Assembly: GCF_007990715.1 (NCBI RefSeq)
Contig: NZ_BJWY01000027.1
Coordinates: 1-63,424, forward strand
DNA length: 63,424 nucleotides
DNA from: Nocardia seriolae NBRC 15557
Lineage (GTDB): Bacteria > Actinomycetota > Actinomycetes > Mycobacteriales > Mycobacteriaceae
Reading direction: 5' to 3'
Positions 45,503 to 57,247 of the stretch are shown one piece after another. The position numbers and the translations under genes are program-made. The notes under the pieces were generated by a model. The model made no database searches and had not been told where the DNA came from. It saw only the letters and a program-made list of their open reading frames with translations. The number at the start of each line of letters is the position of its first letter. Position 1 is the first letter of the stretch.

Positions 45503-47092
45503 ATGACAGCGGTCGTCGCGGTTCGTACCGAGCCGGATGCGATTCCGAAAACCCATCCACCATTCGCTTTCCGGGGAGTCGCGCTGATGGCCGCGATCTC
45601 CACGATCCTGCTGACGGTCACGGCGGGGCGCTACGAGTTCTTCGGCGACGAACTCTATTTCCTTTCCGCCGGGCGCCGACTCGATTACACCTACGCCGAT
45701 CAGGGCATTGTGGTCGCCTTCTTCGCCCACATCGCGGATGTGCTCGCACCGGGATCGGTGACGGCGGTGCGGATTCCGGCCGTCCTGATGGCCGTGGGCG
45801 CGATCGTGGTGTCGGCGCTGATCGCCTACGAACTGCGCGGCAGCCGCCGCGTTCAGCTGCTCGCCGGATTCACCTACGGGACTTCCTATCTGCTGGTCAC
45901 CCAGTGCGCGCTGAGCACCTTCTCCTTCGACGCCACCCTCACCGCGGTGATCACCTGGCTGCTCATCCGCTGGGTGCGCACGCGCCAGGATCGGCTGATC
46001 GTCATCGCGGGACTTGTTGCGGCCCTTGACATGCAGGTGAAGTGGATGATTCCGCTGGTCTGGGCGTGCCTCGGGGCGGGCGTCATCCTGTGCGGTCCCC
46101 GTGAGATCCTGCGCCGCCCCGCGCTGTGGGCGGCCACCGGCATCCTCGCCCTGTCCCTGGTCCCGATCCTGCACTGGCAGTCCCAGCACAACTGGCCGCA
46201 GCTGGCCATGGGCCCGATCATCGGCGCCGAGCAGGACGCCACGGGTTACGGCCCGCCGGGGTTCTTCCCGCAGTGGCTCGGCTTCGCCGGTTTCCTCGGC
46301 GTCCCGCTGATCGCGATCGGATTCTGGGCCGTCGTCAAGCAGGAGTCGCTGAAGCCGTATCGCTTCATCGCGGCCGCCCTGCTGCTGATGACCCTGTTCG
46401 TCGTCGTCACGCACGGTCGGCCCTACTACCCGACCGGCTTCTTCCCCGCCATGTTCGCCATCGGGGCCGTCGGTTTCGCGCGGTACCCCCGGAAACGGTG
46501 GATGAACCTGGCCGTCATCCCGATCGTCGCGATCACGGTGGTGACCTACATCGGCACCCTCACCCTGCTGCCGCTGCCGCCCAACTGGCGCAGCCAGACC
46601 GTGACTCCGATCGACCTCGGCATCCGCTCGGCGTTCTGGGGCACCACCAACTGGGACCGCATGGTCGCGGCCGTCGACGCCGGGTACGAGCGGCTGACGC
46701 CCGAGGAGAAGGCGCACTCCGCCATCCTCACCCAGGGCTACTGGCAGGGCGGCGCGGTCGAGGAGTTCGGCGTCAAGTACGACCTGCCCGCCACTTACAG
46801 CCCCAGCCGGGGCTTCGGATTCTTCGGCCCCCCACCGGATTCGACGACCACGGTCATCTTCGTCGGCCTCAATACCGCCGAGCCCGAACTCCGCTCCCAC
46901 TTCGCCGAGGTGGAACGCGTCGGGGAACTCGACGACCCCATCGGCATTCCCGGCATCGACCGCATGGTCGCCGTCTGGAAATTGAAGAGCCCGAAGCAGC
47001 CCTGGCCGAAGCTCTGGGATTCCATGACCACCCTCTACTTCGACCTGGGCCACTGGCACGACTCCCGCGCCACCACCCGCCCCACCCACTGA
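45503..47092 (+). CDS. GT39/ArnT-like membrane glycosyltransferase
   Basis: A 529-aa multi-pass protein of the ArnT/dolichyl-phosphate-mannose mannosyltransferase clan. The first extracellular loop has the catalytic acidic motif in AGRYEFFGDELYFLSAGRRLDY (Asp-Glu), followed by DQGIVVAFFAH. About eleven helices follow, with a hydrophilic C-terminal domain after residue 370. It should transfer a sugar from a polyprenyl-phosphate carrier to an envelope acceptor outside the membrane. It has no partner gene nearby. ATG 45503 gives the standard short cytoplasmic lead. Confidence 0.8.
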   Translation: MTAVVAVRTEPDAIPKTHPPFAFRGVALMAAISTILLTVTAGRYEFFGDELYFLSAGRRLDYTYADQGIVVAFFAHIADVLAPGSVTAVRIPAVLMAVGAIVVSALIAYELRGSRRVQLLAGFTYGTSYLLVTQCALSTFSFDATLTAVITWLLIRWVRTRQDRLIVIAGLVAALDMQVKWMIPLVWACLGAGVILCGPREILRRPALWAATGILALSLVPILHWQSQHNWPQLAMGPIIGAEQDATGYGPPGFFPQWLGFAGFLGVPLIAIGFWAVVKQESLKPYRFIAAALLLMTLFVVVTHGRPYYPTGFFPAMFAIGAVGFARYPRKRWMNLAVIPIVAITVVTYIGTLTLLPLPPNWRSQTVTPIDLGIRSAFWGTTNWDRMVAAVDAGYERLTPEEKAHSAILTQGYWQGGAVEEFGVKYDLPATYSPSRGFGFFGPPPDSTTTVIFVGLNTAEPELRSHFAEVERVGELDDPIGIPGIDRMVAVWKLKSPKQPWPKLWDSMTTLYFDLGHWHDSRATTRPTH

Positions 47093-47152
47093 CCGGCGTC
47101 CATCCCTGCTCGGGGTATTCGAACCCCGAGGCGAGATGACCTGCCTCCCAAT

Positions 47153-47782
47153 ATGATCGCGAAGATGGGAGAAGAGCGGAAAGCGCGTGGGGAGACCGGT
47201 CGGCGTTCGATGCTGGTGGGCTCGGCAGCCGCCGTGGCCGGGGCCGGAATCGGTGCCGCGGCGGTGACACTCGGTGCGCCACGGGACCCCTCGACCGTCG
47301 AGGGGTCCTTCACCGTCGTGGATCGACGTGGCAAGCAGCGGTTCCTGTTCGACAGCGCGAAGCCGCCGATCATCCTGGGCGGCAAGACGATTCCGGCGGA
47401 TCAGCGGCAGGGTCCGGAGGCCTCCTATCTGATCTTCAACGATGAGAACGGCAACGAGAAGGGCGGCATCATCGCCGGCAGCGGCGGCGCGCAGCTCTCC
47501 CTCGACTATCCCAACCAGGACGCCCTGCACCTGGGTTGCCGCTGGCAGGACAAGACCGGCGGCGCGGAACTGGTCCTGAACCACATCGGAGATCCCACCG
47601 CACCGAGCGAGCAGCAGCGGTACCTTCCGGGAGTCCAGCTCTTCGTCGACAACCAGAGCGGCACGGGCCTCGACCTCTGCGATCAGCGGGGCCGACCGCG
47701 AATTCGACTGCACGTGGCCATGGACGGCACGCCCACCATCGCGATCCTCGACGAGCACGGCGCGGTCGTCCGGCAACTCTGA
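47153..47782 (+). CDS. Exported protein of unknown function with Tat-like signal
   Basis: A 209-aa protein. TGRRSMLVGSAAAVAGAGIGAAAV (residues about 15-38) looks like a twin-arginine export signal or membrane anchor. The remainder is beta-rich with repeated strands of the type SFTVVDRRGKQRFLF, SYLIFNDENGNEKGGI, VQLFVDNQSGTGLDL and IAILDEHGAVV, suggesting a small beta-propeller or beta-helix of three to four similar blades. Function is unknown. ATG 47153 or 47165 are both possible. It follows the glycosyltransferase by 60 bp and may be co-transcribed. Confidence 0.65.
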   Translation: MIAKMGEERKARGETGRRSMLVGSAAAVAGAGIGAAAVTLGAPRDPSTVEGSFTVVDRRGKQRFLFDSAKPPIILGGKTIPADQRQGPEASYLIFNDENGNEKGGIIAGSGGAQLSLDYPNQDALHLGCRWQDKTGGAELVLNHIGDPTAPSEQQRYLPGVQLFVDNQSGTGLDLCDQRGRPRIRLHVAMDGTPTIAILDEHGAVVRQL

Positions 47783-47956
47783 GCCACTCGACCTGATCTA
47801 CGTTCGGGCTCCGCTGTGTGGGGCGGGGGAGGCGCCCGGGACCGGGCAGGCTTCGGCGGCTTCGGCGACGACCTGGGGTTCGAATGCGGGGGAGGGGCGG
47901 GCGCCGCGTTCGAAATCCGCGCCGGTGATCACCGGGGCCGTGTCGAGCGCGGCCAG

Positions 47957-48354
47957 TTAGGCGGCGTCGAAAACCCTGCCGCGGCTGAGGAATCGGAAGC
48001 CCTCGGGCGATTCCAGGCTGAAGCCGGAACCGCGGCCGGGCACCATATCCAGGATCAGCTGGGTGTGCTGCCAGGCCGCGAACTGCGGGCCCGAAATCCA
48101 CACCGGCGCGGTGTCTTCCGGCTCCGGTGGGGTTTGGGCCGACTCCCCGGCGGCCAGTCGCAGGTCGAGCTGACCGAGCAGGACATCGCGATCGCCGATG
48201 ACGAATTCGCCTGCGGGATAACACATCGGCGCGGAGCCGTCGCAACAGCCGCCGGACTGGTGCAGCATGAGCGGTCCGTGCGCGGTGCGGAGGCGACGGA
48301 GCAGCTCCATCGCCGCCGCGGTCGCACGCACCCGCCGGGGGACGGGCGTGGGCA

Positions 48355-48355
<1 letters not shown>
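47957..48355 (-). CDS. DUF779 protein
   Basis: A 132-aa DUF779 protein. The core motif LMLHQSGGCCDGSAPMCY carries three cysteines, probably a metal or redox site, followed by LLGQLDLRL and the C-terminal GFSLESPEGFRF. DUF779 genes almost always follow acetaldehyde dehydrogenase genes, as here, where the ATG overlaps the dehydrogenase stop by one base. Its role is unknown but is probably tied to that enzyme. Confidence 0.88.
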
Positions 48356-49878
<1,523 letters not shown>

Positions 49879-49897
49879 CGAAGGCTCCCTGGATCTG

Positions 49898-49966
49898 CTG
49901 GCGGTTCCTGCTCCGCCAGATGTGATACAGGACACTAGAAGTGGGTGTGTTGCAGCGCCGTTGCAA
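49898..49966. promoter_or_regulatory. Inverted repeats between GAF regulator and dehydrogenase
   Basis: TTGCA-N7-TGCAA (49950-49966) is an inverted repeat of the size expected for an AcoR-like GAF activator. CTGGCGG-N8-CCGCCAG (49898-49919) is a second, nearer the dehydrogenase start, and may form a leader hairpin. Assignment is inference. Confidence 0.45.
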
Positions 49967-49974
49967 GAAACCGG

Positions 49975-51276
49975 TCAGTCGCCCAGTTTCCGATCGAGCA
50001 AGGCCAATTGAGCCTCTACCTGCGCGTACAGCGGGGAATTCCGGTCCACCGAAGCGAGATAGGCGGTCCAGGCGGCGATATCGTCGCGACCGTCGACGAG
50101 GCTGGTCCACCGCGCCAGCAGTCGCCGATCACCGGCCGCGAGCAAGGCGGCGCGTAACCGTCCGTGCAATTCGGCGCGCAGTTCGGCGACCCCCGGCGCG
50201 AGCGAGCGCGGCAGGATCGGACCCGGGTACGCGCGCAAGGCGGCGGCCGCGTCACCACGGGCCAGCGCGCGGCGGACCTCGCCGATGTCGGTGTCCAGAT
50301 CCAGCAGCAGCCGATATGGCCGCGATCCCAAACCGCTCGCGCCCAGAATCTTTCGCACCCGCGACAACTCCGCCCGCACGGTTACCGGATCCAGCTCGGA
50401 TTCGTCGAGCAACATGGCGAGATGGTCGGCGCTCGTGCCTTCCGGATGATCGGCCAGCAGCACCAACATCTCGGCGTGCCGCTGCGACAGGCGAATCGGT
50501 TCACCATCGATGGTGAGGGTGGGACGGCCCGGGCCGAGCACTTGAAGCCGCGCCAGGGCGGGATCCGCGGCCGGTGCGCCCAGAAGATGCAGGCGCAGTT
50601 AGGATTCCGCGGCCACCACCGTCGCCCGGATCAGCGACAGCACCTCGGGTGCGGCCACCCGCGGACCGCCGGTGATATCGATCGCCCCGATGATCCTGCC
50701 ACTGAACGGATCGTGCACGGGTGCTGCGGTGCAACTGAATTCGTGCACCACCCGGCTGAAGTGCTCGGCTCCGAAAATCTGCACGTGATGATCGAGTGCG
50801 AGCGCGGTCCCGGGCGCATTGGTCCCCATCCGATCCTCGCTCCAATCCGCCCCTTCCACAAAATTCATCCCCGAGGCCCGATCCCGGACCTTCCGATCCC
50901 CCTCCACCCAGAGCAACCGCCCCCGCGCATCACTGATCGCCACCAGCAGTCCGGCCTCCGCCGCGTCCTCAACCAGCAGCTTCCGCACCACCGGCCGAAT
51001 CAACCCCGTCGGATGCGTGGCCCGATACCGCCGCAGTTCCGCTCCCGCCAGATCCACCGCACCCCCGAACCCATCCGGATCCACCCCACTGCTCCGGCTT
51101 CGCCGCCACGCCTCCAGCACCACCCCCCGCACCGAGTCCCCGCCCGCCCGCACCGCGGGCAACGCCTGCCCCTCCAGAAAAGAGCTGTGCGCCACCACCA
51201 TCCGCGACGCCAACTCGACGACATCGTCATCCGTCCGAACTGCCACCCAAGGGCTACCCTGCGCGAGCGTGTTCAA
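49975..51276 (-). pseudogene. GAF-domain regulator interrupted by in-frame TAA
   Basis: A 434-codon frame starting at ATG 51276. Residues 1-225 are the GAF sensor of an AcoR-like regulator (EAWRRSRSSGVDPDG, DWSEDRMGTNAPGTALA, EFSCTAAPVHDPFSGRIIGAIDI). Codon 226 is TAA (50599-50601). The same frame then continues without a shift through LRLHLLGAPAADPA and a C-terminal DNA-binding and helical region (RLSQRHAEMLVLLADHPEG) to 49975. Conservation on both sides suggests a recent nonsense change, probably from GAA. It normally would activate the dehydrogenase operon downstream. Confidence 0.82.
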
Positions 51277-51318
51277 CCGCGTTCCTCCACATCACCCCGC
51301 CCTCCACTGTAATCCCGG

Positions 51319-51582
51319 TCATGAAAACGGCGGGAGCACTACCGCTCGCTCCCGCCGATCGAGGCCCGCGCCGATGCCGCCCGCCAGGCAGCCGATGATG
51401 AGCCCGGTCATGCCGCCGAGTCCGTGCAGCAACACCAGCGGTTCGGGGTGCGCGGCGGAGGGGTGGCAGGTGAAGTCGTGGTAGCCGGATGAGAGTGCCG
51501 CGGTGGCGATTCCCGCTCCGGCGGCGACCAACGCGGTAGCCGCCGCGAGCGCGACGAGAACCGAACGAACGAGCGAACGCAT
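51319..51582 (-). pseudogene. Secreted lipase N-terminal remnant
   Basis: ATG 51582 has an AAGGAG site. The 87-aa product has a clear Sec signal (MRSLVRSVLVALAAATALVAAGAG) followed by YHDFTCHPSAAHPEPLVLLHGLGG, the start of an actinobacterial class 2 lipase up to its oxyanion HGxG. It then departs into GLIIGCLAGGIGAGLDRR and runs through a terminator hairpin to its stop. The catalytic Ser, Asp and His are all missing. Confidence 0.65.
51329..51356 (-). terminator. Terminator within lipase remnant
   Basis: A 9-bp stem (GGCGGGAGC and complement, 10-nt loop) is followed on the minus strand by GTTTT. It lies inside the remnant's frame, a sign that the frame was extended over former non-coding DNA. 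Confidence 0.6.
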
Positions 51583-52155
51583 GAAAACTCCTTGTAGAGA
51601 ACTGAGAATTGGGCGGTGATTGCAGTCGAGTACCGGTGATCGGCGCGGTGAAATGTCGACGGCGTTGGCCGCGACTCCGTTGACGGTGGTGTCGGTGATA
51701 TCGAAGCGAAGCTCGGCGGTCGAGGGCGTCTGCCCGTCGGGGGTGCAGGCGATCAGGCCGATGCCGTCGGCGCTGCACTGTCCGAGATCGGAATTGTGGA
51801 TGGTCAGGTTCGTGTGTGCGGTGCGACCGAAATTCGTTGTCACGACGCAGGTTCCGAGGTTCGCGGGAACCGCGGGGCTCAGCGCCGAGGCGGGCAGGGT
51901 GGAGTGGTGCGCACGGACCCCGTCGAGTGTCAGCGACTGGTGTGAACCGTCGGTGCTGAGGTTGTAGTTCTCGATGATGTCACCTGTGACGGTGTCGAAG
52001 TCACTATCGGTGACGGTGACCCGGCTGTCGGCCTTGCCGCTCGTGGTGACGTACTCCAGCCCATTCGCCGAGAAGTTGCCTCCACCATTGCGGAACCGAT
52101 TGCCGTCGACGGTGACCGTGAGATGCTCGCGTTCGAGTGTCGCCCCGGCGATCGC
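51583..52155 (-). pseudogene. Parallel beta-helix protein fragment
   Basis: The minus strand carries a long open frame without a good start, whose sequence shows beta-helix turns (HLTVTVDGNRFRNGGGNFSA, DSRVTVTDSDFDTVTGDIIE, HTNLTIHNSDLGQCSADGIG, LRFDITDTTVNGVAANAVDI). Repeats of about 30-40 residues with Asn/Asp/Thr turns are typical of pectin-lyase-like secreted proteins. The N-terminal part is missing at about 52155, next to the PucR-like gene, and the frame runs without a stop into the lipase remnant. Confidence 0.6.
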
Positions 52156-52229
52156 GTGATCTCTTGTGCGGGAACATAGAAAATTGCGGAATCATTGCTA
52201 TTTCGCACATCTGCTACCGTTGACTGGTC

Positions 52230-53381
52230 ATGGAACGCTCCGAGGAGTCCTTGCGCTGGGGGTTGGAGCATGCCGCCCGGCTACTGGTCCCCGAGGTGTT
52301 CGAATCCTTGGTGGTGGACCGGTCGAGGGTTCTCATCAGCGAGATTCCCGAGTTCGACACCGATGCCGAGATTCAACGCTGCGTGATCGCGAGTACTCGG
52401 GCAGGCTTGCGCGGAGAGATCACGTGGGTGGCTTCTTCTGCTCAGCAGGTTCCCCCGATGCCGGAGGAGTTCCTGACACTGCCACGCGAGATGGGCCGTC
52501 GGCGGATCCCGGTGCGTTGTCTGCTGCACTGGCATCGAATCGCCCAGCGCGACAACAAGGCTTTCATCGCGCGCCTGGCCGCCGACACCGAGGATGATCC
52601 GGCTGTGCGCGAGGAGATTATCCATTGGATCGGGACGCGCATCGACACGTTGATGAGCGTGGCGCTGGAAGCCACGTTGACCGCCTACATGGCGCAGGCC
52701 GAACTGGCCGTGGAAGACGCGTTCAACCGCCACACGAGCACGATCCACGAGATCCTCCGCGACGACACCATCACCGCCACCGATGCCGAACAGATGCTCC
52801 GCTACCCGATGTCGGGCTATCACGCCGCAGCCGTGCTCTGGTCGGAACCGCGGGAGACCGCCGACGAGCAGCCAATGCCGAACTCCGGCACGGCCACCCG
52901 CAGGCTCGAGGACATCGCCCGCCAGCTGCGCGTCACCCTCACCAACACCAGCGTGCTGACTCTCGCCACAGCCGAAACGACCGTGTGGATCTGGATCGCC
53001 ACCCGCACACCCTCGGCTATTGCCACCGACCAGATCGCCACCGCGCTCGCCGCCGCCCCCGGCGCCCGGGCTGCACTCGGCGTCTGCGCCCCCGGCATCG
53101 CCGGATTCCGCCGCAGCCACCGCGAAGCCCGAATCGCACGCGAATTCGCACCACTGCTGCCCACAGCCGGGCACCGCGACACGATAGCGACCCCGGCAGC
53201 CTGCTCCACTGCCGAGATGGGTCATTCGACCGATGCCGCCGGGCACCCGCGCATCGCAGCATATGTGCTGTCAGGCAACCTTTTCCGAATAGATGGAGTA
53301 TCACCACATGTCGCGCATTTCCCGATCCCGCGTATCGGTATTCTGCGGGGCCCTCGCGGCACCGAGCGCGCAAGCCGTTGA
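52230..53381 (+). pseudogene. PucR/CdaR-type regulator without its helix-turn-helix
   Basis: A 383-codon frame. Residues about 1-170 are the RsbRD-like N-terminal sensor common in actinobacterial PucR regulators (RCLLHWHRIAQ, REEIIHWIGTRIDTLM). Residues about 185-320 are the GGDEF-like middle domain (RYPMSGYHAAAVLW, RRSHREARIAREFAPL). The C-terminal PucR helix-turn-helix, normally reading like HVHRNTVLYRI, is absent. After about residue 330 the sequence becomes unrelated. It is likely non-functional as a DNA binder. Confidence 0.7.
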
Positions 53382-53544
53382 GGCTCACAGTTTCAGTTGC
53401 CAGGGTGGCAACACCTTGATCATCACCTACACCCTCGACAACGGGGAGAAGCTGCCGGTATCCGCGGGTCCGGGACCGATCACCGAGGATGGCGCGACCA
53501 TCTATTGCGACGGAGGAAGAGTGCACACCATCATCAACCGTTAG
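53308..53544 (+). CDS. Small secreted protein with one likely disulfide
   Basis: ATG 53308 follows GGAG and gives 78 residues. A short export-like N-terminus (RSRVSVFCGALAAPSAQA) precedes a beta-rich core with two Cys (FSCQGGNTLIITYTLDNGE and ATIYCDGGRVHTI), probably a disulfide. It overlaps the degraded end of the regulator gene in another frame. Family not recognised. The signal's hydrophobic core is short, so it may be partly deleted. Confidence 0.45.
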   Translation: MSRISRSRVSVFCGALAAPSAQAVEAHSFSCQGGNTLIITYTLDNGEKLPVSAGPGPITEDGATIYCDGGRVHTIINR

Positions 53545-53648
53545 GCGCCCGAAATGGGTTGTGGCTGCTTCGTATCCAGACCGCACCGGCGGAACCCGCG
53601 CATCGGCAGCACGGCATCGAAGTTCCCGCGCTGATTCGATCGGCGGCG

Positions 53649-53702
53649 AGCAGCACTCCGTGCTGCTGGAAGCCCGGGTCCGGCGGTTGTCGGACCCGGG
53701 CT
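53649..53702. terminator. Tandem hairpins, terminator
   Basis: AGCAGCAC-N3-GTGCTGCT (53649-53667) is followed by a perfect 12-bp stem AGCCCGGGTCCG with an 8-nt loop (53671-53702). They separate the plus-strand secreted gene from the minus-strand 76-aa gene. Confidence 0.75.
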
Positions 53703-53756
53703 TCGGGGGCCTCGATCGGTGGGCAAAGGACTCGCGATGGCGAGTGCCGACGCCGG

Positions 53757-53987
53757 TCAGATCCTGAGGGTGATGATGCCGTGCGCGGAGGTGATCTCCG
53801 TCGTGCCCGGCAGCCGATGCCGAAGTGTCTGCTCGACAGCGGGCGCGTTGTGGTCCTGGAACACCACGACCGCGAGGGTGTGCGGGTCGACTATCTGGGT
53901 GGCGGCATGCGCCGCCACGGTGCTGTGCAACTCGGTGATCTCGAGAGCGCGCACGGTGTGCTCGACCTCGGTGATCGTGCTCATCAT
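53757..53987 (-). CDS. Hypothetical 76-aa protein
   Basis: ATG 53987 (or 53984) is preceded by GGAGG at 8 nt. The product is a small alpha/beta protein (STITEVEHTVRALEITELHS, LAVVVFQDHNAPAVEQTLRH, GIITLRI) with no signal peptide or membrane segment. It might be a small regulatory or ACT/BON-like fold, but no family is recognised. It is divergent from spermidine-synthase-like gene B. Confidence 0.55.
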   Translation of the reverse strand: MMSTITEVEHTVRALEITELHSTVAAHAATQIVDPHTLAVVVFQDHNAPAVEQTLRHRLPGTTEITSAHGIITLRI

Positions 53988-54186
53988 TGGGCAGCCTCCA
54001 GCGGTGTTCGCGGGTACGGGACGACGTACGGGTCTGGATCGTGAAGTGCTCGGCCATCATTCGGCTTGCGGCTGACTCACGGCGGCGAGCGCATTCTTCC
54101 CAAGTATGCAGTATTTCGCTATTGCATCCTTTAGCAAACAGTAGACCCGTGATCGTGGCGGTCGCCGGAATTGAGATCATGGTCGG

Positions 54187-54966
54187 ATGAGTTACGGGCT
54201 GGAAGTACGCGGAGGTGAGGGCGCGCGAGCAGAGCGGGTGCCGGTGCCAGGGGCGCGTGAGGTGCGGTTCGGCAAGGCCGAGCTGCTGGCCGATGCCGAT
54301 CGGCCGGGTAGTTGGTTGCTGACCGTCGACGGCGTTGACCAGTCCTACGTCGATCTGGATGATCCGACCTATCTCGAGCTGGAATACGTCCGGTACATGG
54401 GCCATGTCGTCGATTCCCTGGAACCGTCCGGCGCGCCGTTGGAAGCGGTGCATGTCGGCGGTGGCGGTGGCACGTTTCCACGCTATCTGTCCGCGGTCCG
54501 GCCCGGATCGCGGTCGCTGGTCATCGAAGCCGATACGGCCCTGGCGGAGTTCGTCGACGAGCAGCTCGGCCTGCGCTCGGTGCCCGGTGTCGAGTTGCGA
54601 CTCGGCGATGGCTTGACCGAGATCGGCACATTGCCGACCGCCTCGGTAGACCTGGTGGTGGCGGACGCCTTCGAAGGGGTGCGGATGGCGGAAGGCATCA
54701 CCGGTGCGGGGTTTGCTGCACAGGTCGCGCGGGTGCTGCGGTCCGACGGCATCTTTCTGTTGAATCTGATCGGCACCGGACATCAGCTGGACGAGATCCG
54801 AGCGGTGTTTCCCCATCGCGTGTTCCTCGACGGCGACGCGCTGGCCGAGTATGTCGGGAACCAAGTGCTGGCGGCCAGTCGTGTTCCCCTGCCACTGGAT
54901 TCGTTGCGAGGCCGTGCGGGGCAGGGCTCGCTCCCGGTTCAGGTTTCGGTGGACTCGGCCGGTTGA
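54187..54966 (+). CDS. Spermidine-synthase-like protein B
   Basis: A 259-aa protein closely matching the one at 43985 over its whole length: REVRFGKAEL, QSYVDLDDPTYLELEYVRYM, VHVGGGGGTFPRYL, LVIEADTALAEF, VVADAFEGVRMAEGI. Differences cluster at the termini. The aminopropyltransferase fold is intact, but substrate-binding residues of true spermidine synthases are not all identifiable. It is an intact gene inside a degraded stretch, so it may be retained by selection or newly arrived. Confidence 0.8.
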   Translation: MSYGLEVRGGEGARAERVPVPGAREVRFGKAELLADADRPGSWLLTVDGVDQSYVDLDDPTYLELEYVRYMGHVVDSLEPSGAPLEAVHVGGGGGTFPRYLSAVRPGSRSLVIEADTALAEFVDEQLGLRSVPGVELRLGDGLTEIGTLPTASVDLVVADAFEGVRMAEGITGAGFAAQVARVLRSDGIFLLNLIGTGHQLDEIRAVFPHRVFLDGDALAEYVGNQVLAASRVPLPLDSLRGRAGQGSLPVQVSVDSAG

Positions 54967-54979
54967 CGGGCTTCGCTGA

Positions 54980-56251
<1,272 letters not shown>

Positions 56252-56326
56252 CGCGGTGCGATGAGATCGTGGCACGAATATCGATGATCGGGTTGCTGAA
56301 TACTGCAATTGCTGAAGTGGGTTGAA

Positions 56327-56346
56327 CAAGGGACCTTGGACCCTTA
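56327..56346 (+). promoter_or_regulatory. DosR/DevR-type operator
   Basis: GGGAC-CTTG-GACCC lies in an A/T-flanked 20-bp site. The mycobacterial DosR consensus is TTSGGGACTWWAGTCCCSAA, so one half-site is perfect and the other has a single mismatch. It is about 90-105 bp upstream of the S30AE-type gene, whose mycobacterial relative Rv0079 is in the DosR regulon. Confidence 0.6.
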
Positions 56347-56431
56347 TGTGTCCGTCTGCTTTCGAGCACAGTGCTGCTCGGAGCTGTGCGATCCCGCTGT
56401 TGCGAAAGCCCTGGGCAAGTGAGGTCTGCAG

Positions 56432-57247
56432 GTGTTGCGTACGTGTGAGCCGTGGTCGCCGGAGGCGTTTCCGGACATCGTTGTGCTCGCGCGCGGGCGG
56501 GTGCCGGTCCTGGAGCGCGAGCGGGTGGCGGGCGCGGTCGGCCGTCTGCTGATGCGCTTTCGGGTCGACAGGTCGGCCCGGATCCGGATGACGGCATCGC
56601 AGCCCGACAAGGGGCCCATTCTGGTTCAGGTGAATCTGCGACCGGCGGGCACGCCGGTCCGGGTACAGACCCTGACCCATGGTCCCGGCGACGCCCTGCC
56701 GGTGCTCGTGCGCCTGGAGCGCCAGTTGCGAACCGTGCGGAGGGCGTGGTCCCCGCGGCCTTGGCCGGACCCCACCCGGTCGTCGCTGGACGCGCCCGGA
56801 CCGGGAATACTCGTGCGCCGCAAGGCCTTTGCATTGCAGACCGTCGAACCCCTCACCGCAGCGGTGGCGATGGACGCGATGGATTACGACGTGTACTTGT
56901 TCGCGGATGCCGAGACCGGTGAGGATGCGATCGTCTACCGCGCTCTGCCGTCCGGTTTACGGCTGGCCCGACAGCGTGGCGTCCACCCGCCGCGCGCCGC
57001 GATGGTCTCCGCGACCGTTCCGGTGCCGCTGATCACCTGTTCGCGGCCGGCGCCGGTGCTGACCGAGAGCGAGGCGGGCGACAGGGTACGTGAGCACGGA
57101 CTGCCGTTCCTGTTCTACTCCGACCCCGACACCGCACGGGGACACCTCATGTACCGCCGCTACGACTCCGGCCTCGGCTTGATCACCCCCGTGGACACGA
57201 CAACATCACCTCAACCGGAAAGGCAGGCAATAGAACTTGGCGCGTGA
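56432..57247 (+). CDS. S30AE/HPF-type protein, dormancy-associated
   Basis: A 271-aa protein. An N-terminal region (residues about 1-110, RIRMTASQPDKGPILVQVN) has HPF-like beta-alpha character. Two S30AE C-terminal-type repeats follow: EPLTAAVAMDAMDYDVYLFADAETGEDAIVYR (in parts, about 140-185) and VREHGLPFLFYSDPDTARGHLMYRRYDSGLGLI (about 215-255). This matches Rv0079-type, DosR-linked translation-inhibiting factors that act on ribosomes. Start GTG 56432 follows GAGG. It overlaps the desaturase gene by 11 bp. Confidence 0.75.
   Translation: MLRTCEPWSPEAFPDIVVLARGRVPVLERERVAGAVGRLLMRFRVDRSARIRMTASQPDKGPILVQVNLRPAGTPVRVQTLTHGPGDALPVLVRLERQLRTVRRAWSPRPWPDPTRSSLDAPGPGILVRRKAFALQTVEPLTAAVAMDAMDYDVYLFADAETGEDAIVYRALPSGLRLARQRGVHPPRAAMVSATVPVPLITCSRPAPVLTESEAGDRVREHGLPFLFYSDPDTARGHLMYRRYDSGLGLITPVDTTTSPQPERQAIELGA

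Noticed and set aside
51319..51582. The tail GLIIGCLAGGIGAG as a third amphipathic peptide gene like those at 25370 and 44844
   Set aside because: No separate ribosome site or conserved start pattern exists. It is in frame with the lipase signal peptide and better explained as a run-on.
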